Below, in pieces: positions 16,322-27,868 of a stretch of DNA of 64,000 nt; within the stretch, counting starts at the first letter, position 1, and each line of letters begins with the position of its first letter. The position numbers were made by a program, and so were the translations under genes. The notes under the pieces were generated by a model that saw only the letters and a program-made list of their open reading frames with translations, made no database searches and had not been told where the DNA came from. This stretch comes from Corella eumyota (taxonomy: Eukaryota; Chordata; Ascidiacea; Phlebobranchia; Corellidae), in assembly GCA_963082875.1 (NCBI GenBank), contig OY720099.1, positions 4,650,001 to 4,714,000 on the forward strand. Reading direction: 5' to 3'.

Positions 16322-19300
16322 CTAAATTTTAGACATTAGTTGGACTTGGACTTCTTCATCAACAACTATAATTTCTTTCTTTTCCGAGTTCTTCACATTT
16401 TTTCCGCATAAGTCAGAAAACAGACTACATAAAAATAAAAACAATTTTTATAGTGTTTACTTTTATAGTTTTCAATAAACTAGACCACACTCTTAAACAG
16501 GATTATAAAAACACAAGTAAGCTAACTGTAAGTAGTAAAAAAACTATTAAAACAAATTAAATAGCTAGTAAAAGTACTAAAATAAAACAAAATGCTAAAA
16601 ATCAAATGTTAAATTTGTGTGTTTATAAAGTTAATATTTTTATATATATTTTTAAAAAAATATCTTTAGTTTAGTTGTTAAAACCGAAATGTAAAATATT
16701 TTTTTATATTAATTTATTCTTGATGTAGGAAGATCGACTTCACGGTCTAAACATAGAGTAACATCCGTTACTTTGACCTAGACCCAAATTGCCTTTGACA
16801 GTTAAAATTTTAAATATTATTATTTCCTAATAATTAGGCTTTTGATTAAGTATTGAATCTGAAAAGAGTTTATTCCATTTATAGCGCCTTACTCAAGAAC
16901 GCTACAACATAAGAGCAGTGGGAATGGCCCCAAATTCTTATATAGTGAATACAAGTGTTTTGACCACTACGCCACGCTGCCGGTTAAGTTTTATAAGTTT
17001 TTAAAGACCAGTAATATTATTTTTAACATACGCACCTGTAGCTTCCGATGTCATTAATCGTTTCTGGAATCGGTCTTTTATTTGTCTCCGGTAAAAACAT
17101 TGTAATCAGACAGGAAAACAAACTCAGCATAAATATGATAAGATATGACAGATACCAAGTTTGTTCGCCTATGATCACGCAGAAAAAGTATAAGTAAGCT
17201 CATTGTAAAATTCAAACACAAAATTTATAAAAAAAAATTTAGGCAAATTTTCTTACAAATTATGCTAAAGTGTTTTAGTAGTTTTTAAAACCATAATTTT
17301 TAACAAACACTTAATCTTGTTAAGTCTTACCGAGGTATATAATAAACGGAGAAATAGCAGCTCCAATGCGGGCACACATAGAAGCCAGACCCATGGTCGT
17401 TGTTCGAATTGAGGTAGGAAAGAGTTCGGCACAGTAAATGTAAATAATTGCAAAGCATGCTGACACAAAGAATTTTCCAATCATACCGACCACAATAGAA
17501 CTTGTTACGTCAACTGAAAATTAAAATCCAATTTTTGGTTTTATTTTATTAATGCTTAGATTGTATTTAGATCGCTAACATTTTCAAATTGGCATTTTTT
17601 GTGAATTAAGTCATTAATTTATACAAGTAATCTAAATTTAAATTCTGCGTTAAAAATATCTCTTTATTTTAACATCTTTAATCTAATTTGTTACATAAAT
17701 CTTGGTGAGATTTATATAAAGTTATGGTAGGGCCGCCTACTCACAGAAAAATTTAAACTTTAATAGCTTTACAATATAAAAAAGTTAGAGTTACCTGCAG
17801 AAAGAAAGGGAATAGACAAACAAAAGCCCCCTGACAAGAACATGGTAAAAATAGTAATCGCTTTTCGACCAAAGAACTAAGATAAAATTTTAAATTAAGG
17901 CATGATTATGACTTATTTTGTTGCAATATATAAAATCTAAAACTACAGTTCCAAATTTAAAATCAAATGAAACAATATTAAGAATGATTTTATTTTTATT
18001 AATTTAACTAGTTCTAAACCACACTTTTCGCCATTTTATTTAAATGGGTTTACAATTAAATTTGTGCAATTTAAAGTATTGCACTTGATTTTAATTATAA
18101 ATATACCTTCAGCGAAACAATAACGAAAGTGTAGGCTGGAATTTCAACTGCCGCAGCAACGAAACAATTCCAGTATGGATTCCCTCCCAAATTCGAAGTA
18201 TTAAACGAAAGGCTGTAGTAAGTCAGCGAGGCTATAAACCTATAAGAATAATAGCAAACTTTGATATTTATATCCAGAGATAGATTTTAAATAAACAAAG
18301 ATGTTTATAATGTTGCCTACCACGTGAAACACATATTTAACAAGCGAAACAGAACAGATTTGGTTGCGAATACTTTCCAGAACTTCTCAACAGTTTTATT
18401 TTCATGTTGTTCTGAGTCTTTAGACTCCTAAAAAATAAAAAAAAATTACCGCGAAATGTTACAATAACAAATTAAAAGGGCACGCCTTTTATATACAAAG
18501 TAACGAGCTCTTGTAAGTAGTTAATTTTGTGAATTTTGCCTTTTAATTGTGGTATTAGTGCATACTTTTCAAAACAATATCTCACGCTGTTTTGCTATAC
18601 GCTGCATTAATTACAAAAATTAAATAAACAAAACTAAAACCAGTATTTTCGATGAAATTCTTACTCAAAAAACCCAATTAGATAGCTAATAACTTTTTAC
18701 CCTATGTTAGCAATTATTTACCGCGTAAGCCAATTTACGAAATTGCTGATTATTGCACAAAGCTTCAATTAAACCTTTATATTTTCCAAGTAATTTTCCA
18801 ATTCTGAGTTTAGGGTTCCATTAGCCTTAGCAATTTTCTTCATAACTATCCGAAATTGCACAAACCTTCCCCGGGAATAAAGCCAGCTTGGAGACTCAAG
18901 AATTAACCTACGAACATAAAAAGAAATGCTATGTACATATATTTATATAAGATCAAAAACTATTTTATTTTCCCCACCCAAACAACGACATTTTATTAAA
19001 ATTAATGTCAAAATTTACGGTTTTCGATTAAAAGACACTACAGAAAACAAGTTAGGCAGTAAACGTATATATATAACACCAACACATATACACACCAGTA
19101 ATACGGGATAAACGCTAAACCAGTTAATCCGCAGACTAAGTAAATAGTTCTCCAGTTTGAAATCATATAAGCAATCAAAGGGATAATCATGTAGCCCAAT
19201 GCAAAGCCCCCGATTGTCAGAGTTCCAGTTACTACTCGATTAGTTGTGTCTATCGTCTCTGAAGCTACAGAATTATAAACATATAACATTTGTATGGGAA

Positions 19301-21360
19301 TTTATAGCTATGTGATAACGGTTATATAACTTACCCAATACAAAAGCTACTGCAAAGTTGATAAAATTTGTCATTCCAGCAAAGAAGAACATAGCGGTAA
19401 ACATTGCCGGTGAGTTCGCAAAGGAGCAAAGTATAAAGCACAAAAACATGGAATAGGTTCCAATTAGAAAAACAGGACGGCGCCCAAGACTAATAAAGGG
19501 CGACAAAAATATTAGTAATACGCCATTAAAACTTGTAGTAACTAAATCTTTGGCATACGCACCTTTCTTTTACATTGTAAATAAAAATATTTTAACTATG
19601 CTAAACACTTAATAAATGTAAACCTACTGGTCAGAGAGAATTCCACTGACGACTGAACCGACCATTACACCAATCATGAAGACCATTGTAATAACTGGTC
19701 GTACTGCGTCATTTTCACACACCAAATTCCACTAAAACGAAGGTTTCAATTTTATAAGACAATTTGGCCATTTGTTTTAAAAAAATTTTACTATTTTTAA
19801 ACACCTTTAAATTCTAAATAAACTGGTTCGTATTTGTCATTTCTACAGTTTTTATAGAGTAAAACAAAAGGACATGCGTTTAATATCTTTGATTTGGTAT
19901 GGCCTGCGTAAAGCGCTTTAAACGATATACTTAACAAGCAAAAAAAGCTTGTACGTTATTCTCTAGACAATACGATTAAGGAAATTTTAAAAGTACCAAG
20001 GCTAACTGGAGACTTGGCAATCAAATGTTACTCTATATTTAAAATTGTTGCAATTAGTTACAATATTTGGTATTAACAATTGGTCTTAAAATACCTCTGT
20101 CACAAAAGAGTTACGTCCCTCATCCATATCGTAAACCCAACCGTGTTGGCAAGAAACTGTAACGTTTGTTTGGTTAAACGATATAAATTGGTGACATCCA
20201 TTTAATTTACCATCGCTGTTCAGTGGAATGTAATGTTGTAACGTCTACAACATAATTTAAATAGATTTAAATTCCCTCAAGTATAAATCAATACTAAACG
20301 TAAAAGACACGCAAAATAGTAGTGAATTTGTTTTTTTGGCAAACACGAACGTATAAATAAACATAATATAATATACGATTACGTGTTTTTTTTAATATAT
20401 GAATAAAAGAAGAATGAGTAACATTGCAAAATTTGTTTTAAAAATAATGGTATCCTCGTGCAAGTTAAAAAAATTCCAACATAGTTAAAAAAGAAACCTG
20501 CAACCACGCTATCTTTAAACAGTGGAGAAAACAAAGCTTAATACAAAAAAAATATTAAACAAAAACATTTGTAATAACATTAAATAGAGTGCCACGTTTT
20601 TTGTACAAATTTCATTTACTTATTATTAATTTTGGTATAAAAAGTATTTTTTAATATTATTTTAAAATTAATCTTAAACAGAGAACAAAATATTTCATAT
20701 TTATATTTAGTAACATACCGAATTCGTGTCATATTCTATACTTGAATTTTGTTCTGCAAAAATTTTTTATTTAAAAGTTATAAAAAGTTGTTTTGAACAG
20801 TTTCATAAACGAATAGAAAGTAAAAAGTTCGTCTAAAAAACATTTTTTATGATTGCTATTAAATATATATTTATGGCCGAGAAGCATACCGTTTAAAAAA
20901 CAATATAAAAATTTATATCTGATCGCTATAACCAATATAAAAAAGAATTTAGATTTGTAATTTTAAAAATTCTCATAAATTGGATTCGTTTAATAATGAT
21001 AAAGTTAGCCTATTCATGTAGTGGGTTTTATAGTTATTTGTTTATAACATTTAACTTGAAATAAAACACACGCCTAATCGTCATAAAGAATACAACGACA
21101 AATTTATGTGTTTTATGTTTTTCAAATTCGTACATTGATAATTTCAGTTGTATTTATGTTTAAAACGAAGTTTACATTAACGAAAACTTACCGCGATCTA
21201 TGTCCGGAATTTTACATCGGTGCTGTGGTTTAAGGCCGGTAAATACCACAGAAAGTACTAAATAACCGTTAGGAATACTACTCAGAGTTAAAAGAAGGCA
21301 TAAAATCTTCTGATATTTGCCGAAACTACCCACTTTTCTAAGTGCTTCTGCATAAGTCAT
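16322..21360 (-). CDS. SLC22-family organic ion/carnitine-type transporter
   Basis: Thirteen exons (21192-21360, 20719-20753, 20095-20244, 19628-19731, 19335-19489, 19096-19264, 18775-18907, 18321-18427, 18107-18239, 17795-17876, 17331-17513, 17036-17168, 16322-16424) total 1656 nt, 551 residues, normal for SLC22. It begins MTYAEALRKVGSFGKYQ, a typical SLC22 N-terminus before helix 1, followed by a large extracellular loop with cysteines and N-glycosylation motifs (NQT, NSS). The major-facilitator signature appears as GILSDHLGRRP across the exon 4-5 junction, then ESPSWLYSRGR after helix 6, and AELFPTSIRTT before the last helices. The C-terminal tail is short and acidic. Substrate cannot be read from sequence; the cation/carnitine (OCT/OCTN) branch looks nearest. 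The second exon is only 35 nt. The donor of exon 7 (AAG|gtttaa) is weak, so that boundary is the least certain. Confidence 0.92.
16729..16984 (-). mobile_element. Near-full-length tRNA-derived SINE
   Basis: Read on the minus strand it starts AACCGGCAGCGTGGCGTAGT and runs through the body to the distal block with AGTAACGGATGTTACTCTATG and a terminal GTCGATCTTCCTAC. With 52552-52795 and 60568-60832 it defines the full family, about 260 bp. It sits in the last SLC22 intron, in the sense orientation of that gene. Confidence 0.88.
20447..20510 (-). repeat. Remnant of the 1.4-kb foldback family
   Basis: The sequence around TCCTCGTGCAAGTT and AAAAATTCCAACATAG, followed by AAAAAAGAAACCTGC, matches in complement the outermost 65 bp of the left arm of the foldback at 57763-59149. 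Only this end is recognisable. Confidence 0.6.
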
Positions 21361-21425
21361 GTTTTAAAGTCTAACTTATCAAATTCTATTCAACAATAAA
21401 CATTTTTTAGTGCTATGATATAGAT

Positions 21426-21490
21426 CAGTGGTCGGCAACCATACGCAGCACGTTACCGGGCCGTATTTTTTCCAGGTCAAATGCTTAGAA
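21426..21490 (+). mobile_element. Isolated hAT-type transposon end
   Basis: CAGTGGTCGGCAACC followed by GCACGTTACCGGGCCGTA closely resembles the terminal repeat style of hAT elements (CAG-x-G ends, GGTCGGCAACC). No matching right end was found nearby, so it is a fragment. Confidence 0.5.
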
Positions 21491-22317
21491 GAAACGTCTT
21501 TTCTTTTTAAATTGTAAGCTTATTTTGTAAAAAATTGTATTATTTTGTAAATTGTATCCGGTATATTTCCTTCTTTAAAAATGTATATTCAAATTATATT
21601 ACAAAATGTGCTACATTTCCTTTATTAAAAACGTGTATTCAAGCCATATTCTATTTTCTAAACTAAATACAAGACACTAATTTATAAACCGACAATGCTG
21701 GCACAAACCTGCTAAAGTTATGCACAAAACAATTATTGCAACTTGCACTAATTACCTAAATTTAAAAAAAACACGATATAACATTCTACATACGGCTGCT
21801 GGCACACCCAATTAACGCTTTAATATTTAATAAGCATAAATAAACACTAGTAGCCTACTTTTAAACTCATTTTACAGGCTTTTTAATAAGTTGAACCTAA
21901 GACCAATTTCTGTTTAAAAGTTAACTTGATTTAAACCGCAATTTTTTAAATCAGCGTAGCGTGACCAAAACTGTTGTTCGCCAAAATCAATTCGCAGGCT
22001 ATCCTTTTGGCGACAGTCGACAACTATTTTGCTGTAACAACAAATTTTTTTGCCAAGACTTTTTCTATATGACTTACTCTGCAAAACTTGATTTTCCATA
22101 TTCTAACTAATAGTTAACGTTGTTTATAACCAAAATTTTTATTTTTTTGAATCAGATGATCGTTCATTAAAGTTTTTTAAAGTACTGGTAATGTAAGTAT
22201 TACGCGATAATTGAAGTAATGTTAAGTTTCTATTTGATATAAATTAAACAAAATAGAGAAATCACTAAAAATTACTTATTTGAGTTTAAGTTTAATAAAT
22301 ATAGGTTTGGATTGTTT

Positions 22318-22855
22318 AATTCGGGTCGACTGAAAATGAGGGAATGGAAATTGAAGGAACGAAAAATGAAGGAACCGGAAAATGAAGGAACGGAAATTGA
22401 CAGAAAGTGAAAAAAGGAGAGGCGGAATCTTAAAAAAATAAAACGCGGAAATTCTGTTGACTGTTTATTTGTATTTAAGTCAATATTATTTTAGAAATAA
22501 ACGGGCATTTTATAGAAGAGAGTTAGGGTATGCTGGAGTAATAAAAATTAACTCATTATCGCTTATCAATTCTCGAATAAATTACAGTAATCCTAAATAA
22601 ACAGTCAACGGTATTTCCGCGTTTTAGTATTGAAGATTCCGCCCTCTCCTTTTTTGCTTTCCTTCATTTTCCGGTTCCTTCATTTTCCGTTTCCTTCATT
22701 TTCCGTTCCTTCATTTTCCGGTTCCTTTATTTTCCGTTCCTTTATTTTCCGGTTCCTTCATTTTCCGTTCCTTCATTTTCCGGTTCCTTCATTTTTCGTT
22801 CCTTCATTTTCCGTTCCTTCAATTTCCATTCCCTCATTTTCAGTCGACCCAAATT
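22318..22855. repeat. Foldback element with arms of short tandem units
   Basis: Left arm 22318-22475 and right arm about 22593-22855 are inverted copies: both carry GGGTCGACTGAAAATGAGGG at the outer end and an inner segment with GCGGAAAT and CAGTCAAC/GTTGACTG. Between these, each arm is made of tandem units of about 15 bp (TTCCTTCATTTTCCG and its complement), with roughly three units on the left and nine on the right. The unequal unit number suggests slippage after insertion. No transposase is present. Confidence 0.75.
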
Positions 22856-23889
22856 CCGCGTTCCCGTTTGGATTGGTCAATTCTACATAATGACTCCTGG
22901 TTACCATCTGGCGGACAAGAAAAAAATGTAGATAATTTACAAAAGTTTTAAATTGTTAATTATTTAAAATCGTCAACCTTTTTTGCTCGGATTATATTAA
23001 TAAGAAAAAAGGGTTCCACATATGCCATCTATTTACAGAAACTCACTCAAAATATTGTTAAAAATTTAGCACTTTTTTGAAAATAAATAAAGCCAAAGGT
23101 GGGCACCAAACCATTACCCCGCTAATCGTTGTTTAACAAAGTTAACTTTTGCGTCAAACAAAACTAACAGTTTATTTAAAAAAAATCCAAGTAAGAAGTA
23201 TAAAAAATTGACCTAATAAAGCATGCCTGATCTGGACTCTATTAACAATTGAAACATTTACGTCACATCTAAGTTCAAGTGATTACATTTTTAAAACAAC
23301 AACATCAACTCCTGTTAAGCCAATATCTTGGTACGATCTTTTGTTGCCACGCCTTTTTTTAATCAACTTAAAATAAAACTTTAACAACATTCTTCATTTA
23401 AATAAAACGTATTTCTACTGTTTATTTTAAAGTATGTTAAACACCAGAGCATGTGACAGTATTAACCAAATTAGTTTAAAATCTCACAATATAAAAATCT
23501 TGTTATCAATAATTTGATGTCTTTTGTTGTTCAACTAACCATCAAATTTTGCGGGTTTTTAACCAAACATGTTGACCACTAGTAGATTATATCATTGAAT
23601 AAGAGTATCAGCGGCTTTAAAATCCGAGTAAAAATTATAGTTTTTTTTAAACATAAAATTCTGATAAAAATCCTAACTAAAAAACAAACGCTTTTTTATA
23701 AAGTTCAATCAATATTTAATTAAGGTTATTTAAAATTAAGTAGGTCTCTTATATTTATTTAAAAATAACAACATTCACGAACTTGGAATTTTACCATTTT
23801 ATAAAAAACTAAGTATTTCGTTTAAAAAAGCAAAGATTTTAATCAATTTTAAGCGGAAAGAACAAAGCTTATATAATTAAGAATAAAAA

Positions 23890-23950
23890 CGCAGTGGTGG
23901 TTTGTCTTTATGAGACTTGGTGGCGTAGGTTCGATTCCCACTGCTGCCTT
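23890..23950 (+). repeat. tRNA-like fragment
   Basis: Contains a good B-box (GGTTCGATTCC) and CCCACTGCTGCC, but no credible A-box or cloverleaf stem, so it is probably a SINE or tRNA relic and not a working tRNA gene. Confidence 0.4.
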
Positions 23951-23969
23951 GTAATTTAAAATATTACTA

Positions 23970-24390
23970 GAAGGAAATGCTCTTAAAGAATAAAACTGAG
24001 TCATATTAGTTATAAATAGGTTTCGATCCGGGGTTTTCATAAAATAGTCTGAAATATAATACACAACGCCACTTCAAAATATGGAAAAAAATGAATTGAA
24101 AATAGAAGCCTAACAAATTTATAATAATCAATAACTACGAGCTTACTAATATTTAAAATAAAGAAACAAGTAAAAATTAAAATAAAATACACAAAAGAAT
24201 TTCGAAATTCCGATAAAAGAAAGGAACGGAGTCATATAAGTTATGAATAGGTTTCGATCCGGGGTTTTTATAAAATAAAATACACGATAGAATTTTAAAA
24301 TTTTGAAAAAAAAAATTAATAATAGAAGGAAATGTAAACCTAAAATATTTAAAATAATCAATAACAGAAAACTTGCTAATGATTAAAAAA
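23970..24390. repeat. Imperfect tandem duplication
   Basis: Two units of about 200 bp start at about 23985 and 24220. They share GAGTCATATTAGTTATAAATAGG-type sequence, GTTTCGATCCGGGGTTTT, AATACAC and AATAATCAATAAC in the same order. The apparent open frames across it on the minus strand are repeats of each other and not coding. Confidence 0.7.
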
Positions 24391-24488
24391 AAATTTACAA
24401 AAAATATCGAAATCTTTTGCAAAATTACTATCACACAAATTTTTACATGTATAACCCGAATAAAATCGGCGAAAAGTTTTTTGTTTTT

Positions 24489-27400
24489 TTAATTAAAATT
24501 CATGTAAACTGCTTGCGCGTTGTCTGCAAAAATAAATAAATAATTAAAAAAAATTATATATAAAAATAAACGCATCAAAATGTTAGTTTTAAATATAAAT
24601 TTTTTGCGTAAAAAAAACGCGTTAAATGGCGTTTAATATCATAAAATATTACAAGAAAAAAAACGTTTTAAAAATATAATTTCAATGATTTTTTTTTAAT
24701 TTTAGGAATGTTAATATAACAATAAATCCCTGTACGCTAAGATTAAGTAAACAAGTTTAATTAACAGGGCACCATGTTGTATGGTAATAGTTTTGATTTT
24801 TTGTAAACGCAAGTTGAACGAAATTTTTATTCTAAAAAACGGTACGCCAAAAATAAGAATGAATTTAGAGGGTAATAAATAAAATCGACAGCGTTATATG
24901 CACAGATTCCCGTCAACGCAAAGTTAAATTGCCGGTCTTAAGTTACAATACATTCTAAATTTTAAATAGTGAGCATTTAAGGTACATCAAGACGACCAGT
25001 ATACTTATATAATATTTCAATTAATTAAAGAAATTGAAGTAGACTTACATGCAACAGCGTCTGTTCGAACATTTTGTGCTTGGGCTGTAAAGTTTAATTT
25101 AATTTATTAGGTGTTTTTTGTAATATAGTTATTAATTTTCGGTGTGGAAAGGTCGACTTTATGGCTTAAACACAGAGTAACATCAGTTACCTGACCCAGT
25201 CTTAGGCTGACTTTGCCAGTTTAAGATATTATAGATTATAATTGCCCACTAATTATAAGCTGCTAATTAAGTGTTGGCTCAGCAACGGTTTATATCGTTT
25301 ATAGCCTCTTACTTAAAGGCGTTACAGCATGAAAGCAGTGGGGATCAAACCCAGGACCAAATTAAGTAAAGCTAAGTGTTCTAACCACAACACCATGCTG
25401 ACTACAGTTAAAAATAATACAACTTTAAAGTTTTTAGTATAAACTTACCTGCAATAACAGGTTCATATAGGTCTTCTGGTCGAGCTGTAAAATTTAAATG
25501 GATTTTGTTTAATATAAAAATCAAATTTTTTTAACAAAGCATTTATAAACCATTTTACCCATTTAAGAATTTTAAAAAAAAACATTAAAAATACGCAAAA
25601 CAGCATACGACAACGTCAAAAAAAGTGATTATTTGCGTACTTAATTATTAGAATTTTCTTTGTTCCGTGCTTGAAGCGTTTACGTTATTGATTAAAACGA
25701 ACATTTTAATGTGTGTTTTTTTGGAACAATAAAGTTAAAACAACAACTCCTGTTTAAGCCAATATCTTGGTTCGAACTTTTAGTTTTTTAAACAACATAA
25801 ATTTAAAAATAAACTATTTAAAAAAATAAACGCATCAAAATGTTAGTTTTAAATAAAACAACTTAATTAAGTTTGCAACTCTTCGCACAAGAAAAATGCG
25901 TTAGATGGCGGTTAATATTATAGAATATTATAAAAAAAAACGTTTTAAAAATATTATTTCAATGTTTTTTTTAAATTCTAAGTATGTTAATATAACAATA
26001 AAACCCTGTACCCTAACATTTGGTGAACAAGTTTAATTAACGAGGCACCATGTTGTATCTTATAGTTTTGATTATTCGTAAACACATATTAAACGAAATT
26101 TTTATTCTAAAAAACGGTACGCCAAAAAATAAGAATGAACTAAGAGGGTAATAAATAAAATCGACCGCGTTATATGCACAGATTCCCGCCAAAGTAAAAT
26201 TACCGGTCTTAGGTTACAATGCATTATAAATCTAGTAGTTTGGCCTTAGTGTGGCTTGAACTCGAAACCTTTCAGCTTGTAGTTCAATACCATGAATACC
26301 ACACTACCAAACAATTAAAATGTAAAATGTTACAATTAACATAGAACATTATTACCTGCAACAGCACCAGCATTTAAGTCTACCGACCGAGCTGCAAAAA
26401 TAAGTTGAAAATTAGTTTAATTAAAAAAAAAAATTAATTTAGTTTAACTTAAATAATTATTTAACCCTTTAAATAGTTTATACACAAAAGATTTTACTGG
26501 CAAGGCTGTAAGATTAAAATAAAACTTGCAAAACAACAAAAATAGGTTGAAGTTACAAAAATTGCTAGGTTGAAGTAACAAAAGTTGCTTTATAATTAGG
26601 CTATAAAAATAAAACCTTACCAAGCAATTAAAATATTGCTTTAAACTTACATGAAACATTGTTTTTCAGTTTATAAAGTAGATAGAAGATGACAAGAAGA
26701 AAAAGTGCTGAGGTTGCCCATCCTAATATTAGAGGAATTTCCTTAATAAAAATAAATTTAGTAACTTTTATAATTAAAATTTGTTTAAAATTAATGCTTA
26801 AAAAATAACAAAAAAAGAATAAATGTGAAAAAACATTTAAAAAGTTTCTATGATAATCCTTACATTGGATTGTTGTTTTTGGGCTGTAGAAGATCCTGTT
26901 GTTAAAGTTAAAGCTGTTTTCGGTGTCATGGCATCATTTATTCTGGTTTTTGGTGCAATGGCATAATTTTTTTTAGTTTCTGTTGTTACAACCTTTGTTT
27001 GTTTCTTAACTGTAGTTGTAGTAGAAATAGTGGTTGTAGTCATAGCTGTACAATAACAAAAAATTAACAATTTATTTTTAAATGAATAGGAGAGTAAGTT
27101 TTATATTTTTATATTTTATTAAATTAACACCTAACATGTTTCTAGTATAATCAGTAAGCTTTAAAATTTAAATAAAATTTCACAGATTTTCAATTAAAAA
27201 TATTAAAAAACTTGGATAAAAACAAATTAACAACTTAGAATTATTATATAAGTTACTTACATGCTGGTAAATCTCGTTGGCAAATATATCGGCGACTATA
27301 TTCACATGGATCAGCATTCCATTTTGTATCTTTACCATGTAAAACAACACACTTCTCAGACAAAAGAAGAAAACTATAATTATTAGGTTCACCGTCAAAC

Positions 27401-27868
27401 CAGTTGGATTGGGTAGCTAGCAAAATTGTGTTATCGCTCCACTTAAAAGAGGAATCATCATTAGAGGACTTTGTTCTTGTTAGACCAATCCAGTAAAAGT
27501 TGTTTTGTCCTATAACATTAAAGATAATATTTTTGTAACTAAATTATATTTTTAAAAGTTGTTTCAAATTAGTTTAATACAAATAACAATAAAATAAATA
27601 TTTAAAATTTTTAAACCATACCTCCAAAAAAATACATTGTTTGATTAATAAAATCACGAATTTCCAGTGTCTTGGGAGTTGTCAACATTGAGTTCATTTC
27701 TGCACATCTTTTCACTGCTGTTGCATAGGTAACCCCAGTTAAACCAAACTCATATTCTACATTCTTATAAGAAAAGCAAAGACCTCCATTTATTACATTT
27801 ATCAGACATTGTTGCCCATTTACAACATTTAAACTCAAAATCATCAAACTTAAAATCAACTTGTTCAT
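24489..27868 (-). CDS. Type I membrane C-type lectin with tyrosine-bearing tail
   Basis: Eight exons (27622-27868, 27261-27509, 26864-27045, 26651-26741, 26356-26391, 25449-25484, 25049-25084, 24489-24523) total 912 nt, 303 residues. A signal peptide (MNKLILSLMILSLNVVNG) leads into one C-type lectin domain (about 20-165) with FYWIGLTR, GEPNN and KWNADPC. The EPN triplet is the mannose-type calcium/sugar motif; the usual WND is changed to WNA. Exon 3 encodes a Thr-rich stalk (166-226), likely O-glycosylated. Exon 4 gives one membrane helix (about 229-249). Three exons of exactly 36 nt, all phase 1, and a short last exon make the tail, with Tyr275 (YEPV), Tyr293 and Tyr299 (YMNF). YMNF fits a Grb2/PI3K-type SH2 docking motif. 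The protein probably binds a glycan outside and signals inside; ligand unknown. The small tail exons are supported by phase and acceptors, not by transcripts. Confidence 0.85.
24530..24965. repeat. Intron copy A of the lectin-tail duplication
   Basis: Shares with 25820-26235 long blocks in the same order: AAACGCATCAAAATGTTAGT, CACCATGTTGTAT, AAAAACGGTACGCCAAAAA and TATGCACAGATTCCCG. It lies between tail exons 8 and 7, while the second copy lies between exons 6 and 5, so exon pair and intron were duplicated together. Confidence 0.85.
25138..25402 (-). mobile_element. Near-full-length SINE
   Basis: In complement: CAGCATGGTGTTGTGGTTAGAA head, GGTTTGATCCCCACTGCT B-box region, family body and distal block ending at CCTTTCCACACCG. 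It is in the intron between tail exons 7 and 6, absent from the paralogous intron between exons 8 and 7, so it inserted independently of the duplicated block. Confidence 0.85.
25820..26235. repeat. Intron copy B of the lectin-tail duplication
   Basis: Partner of 24530-24965, in direct orientation. A further match upstream (CAACTCCTGTT...AAGCCAATATCTTGGT at about 25745 and 23312) suggests that the duplicated unit was larger and has since been disturbed. Confidence 0.85.
26233..26310 (-). repeat. tRNA-like sequence, probably a second SINE type
   Basis: In complement it reads TTTGGTAGTGTGGTATTCATGG, then GAAAGGTTTCGAGTTCAAGCC, with acceptable A- and B-box sequences. The ends pair partly, but the arms do not give a canonical cloverleaf, so a functional tRNA is unlikely. 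Confidence 0.45.

Larger units (their letters stand above)
21361..24488. other. Repeat-rich intergenic region
   Basis: A gap of 3.1 kb between the SLC22 start and the lectin stop. It holds a hAT-type end, a foldback with tandem-unit arms, tRNA-like fragments and a tandem duplication (each listed). No gene is supported in it. Confidence 0.6.

Noticed and set aside
22630-22890. 86-codon Phe/Ser/Pro-repetitive frame
   Set aside because: It is the translation of the tandem units of the foldback arm.
24146-24434. Overlapping Phe/Leu-rich minus-strand frames
   Set aside because: They fall in an imperfect tandem duplication and read as low-complexity AT translation.
26233-26310. Functional tRNA gene
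   Set aside because: Has A- and B-box-like sequences but no consistent cloverleaf; more likely a SINE head.
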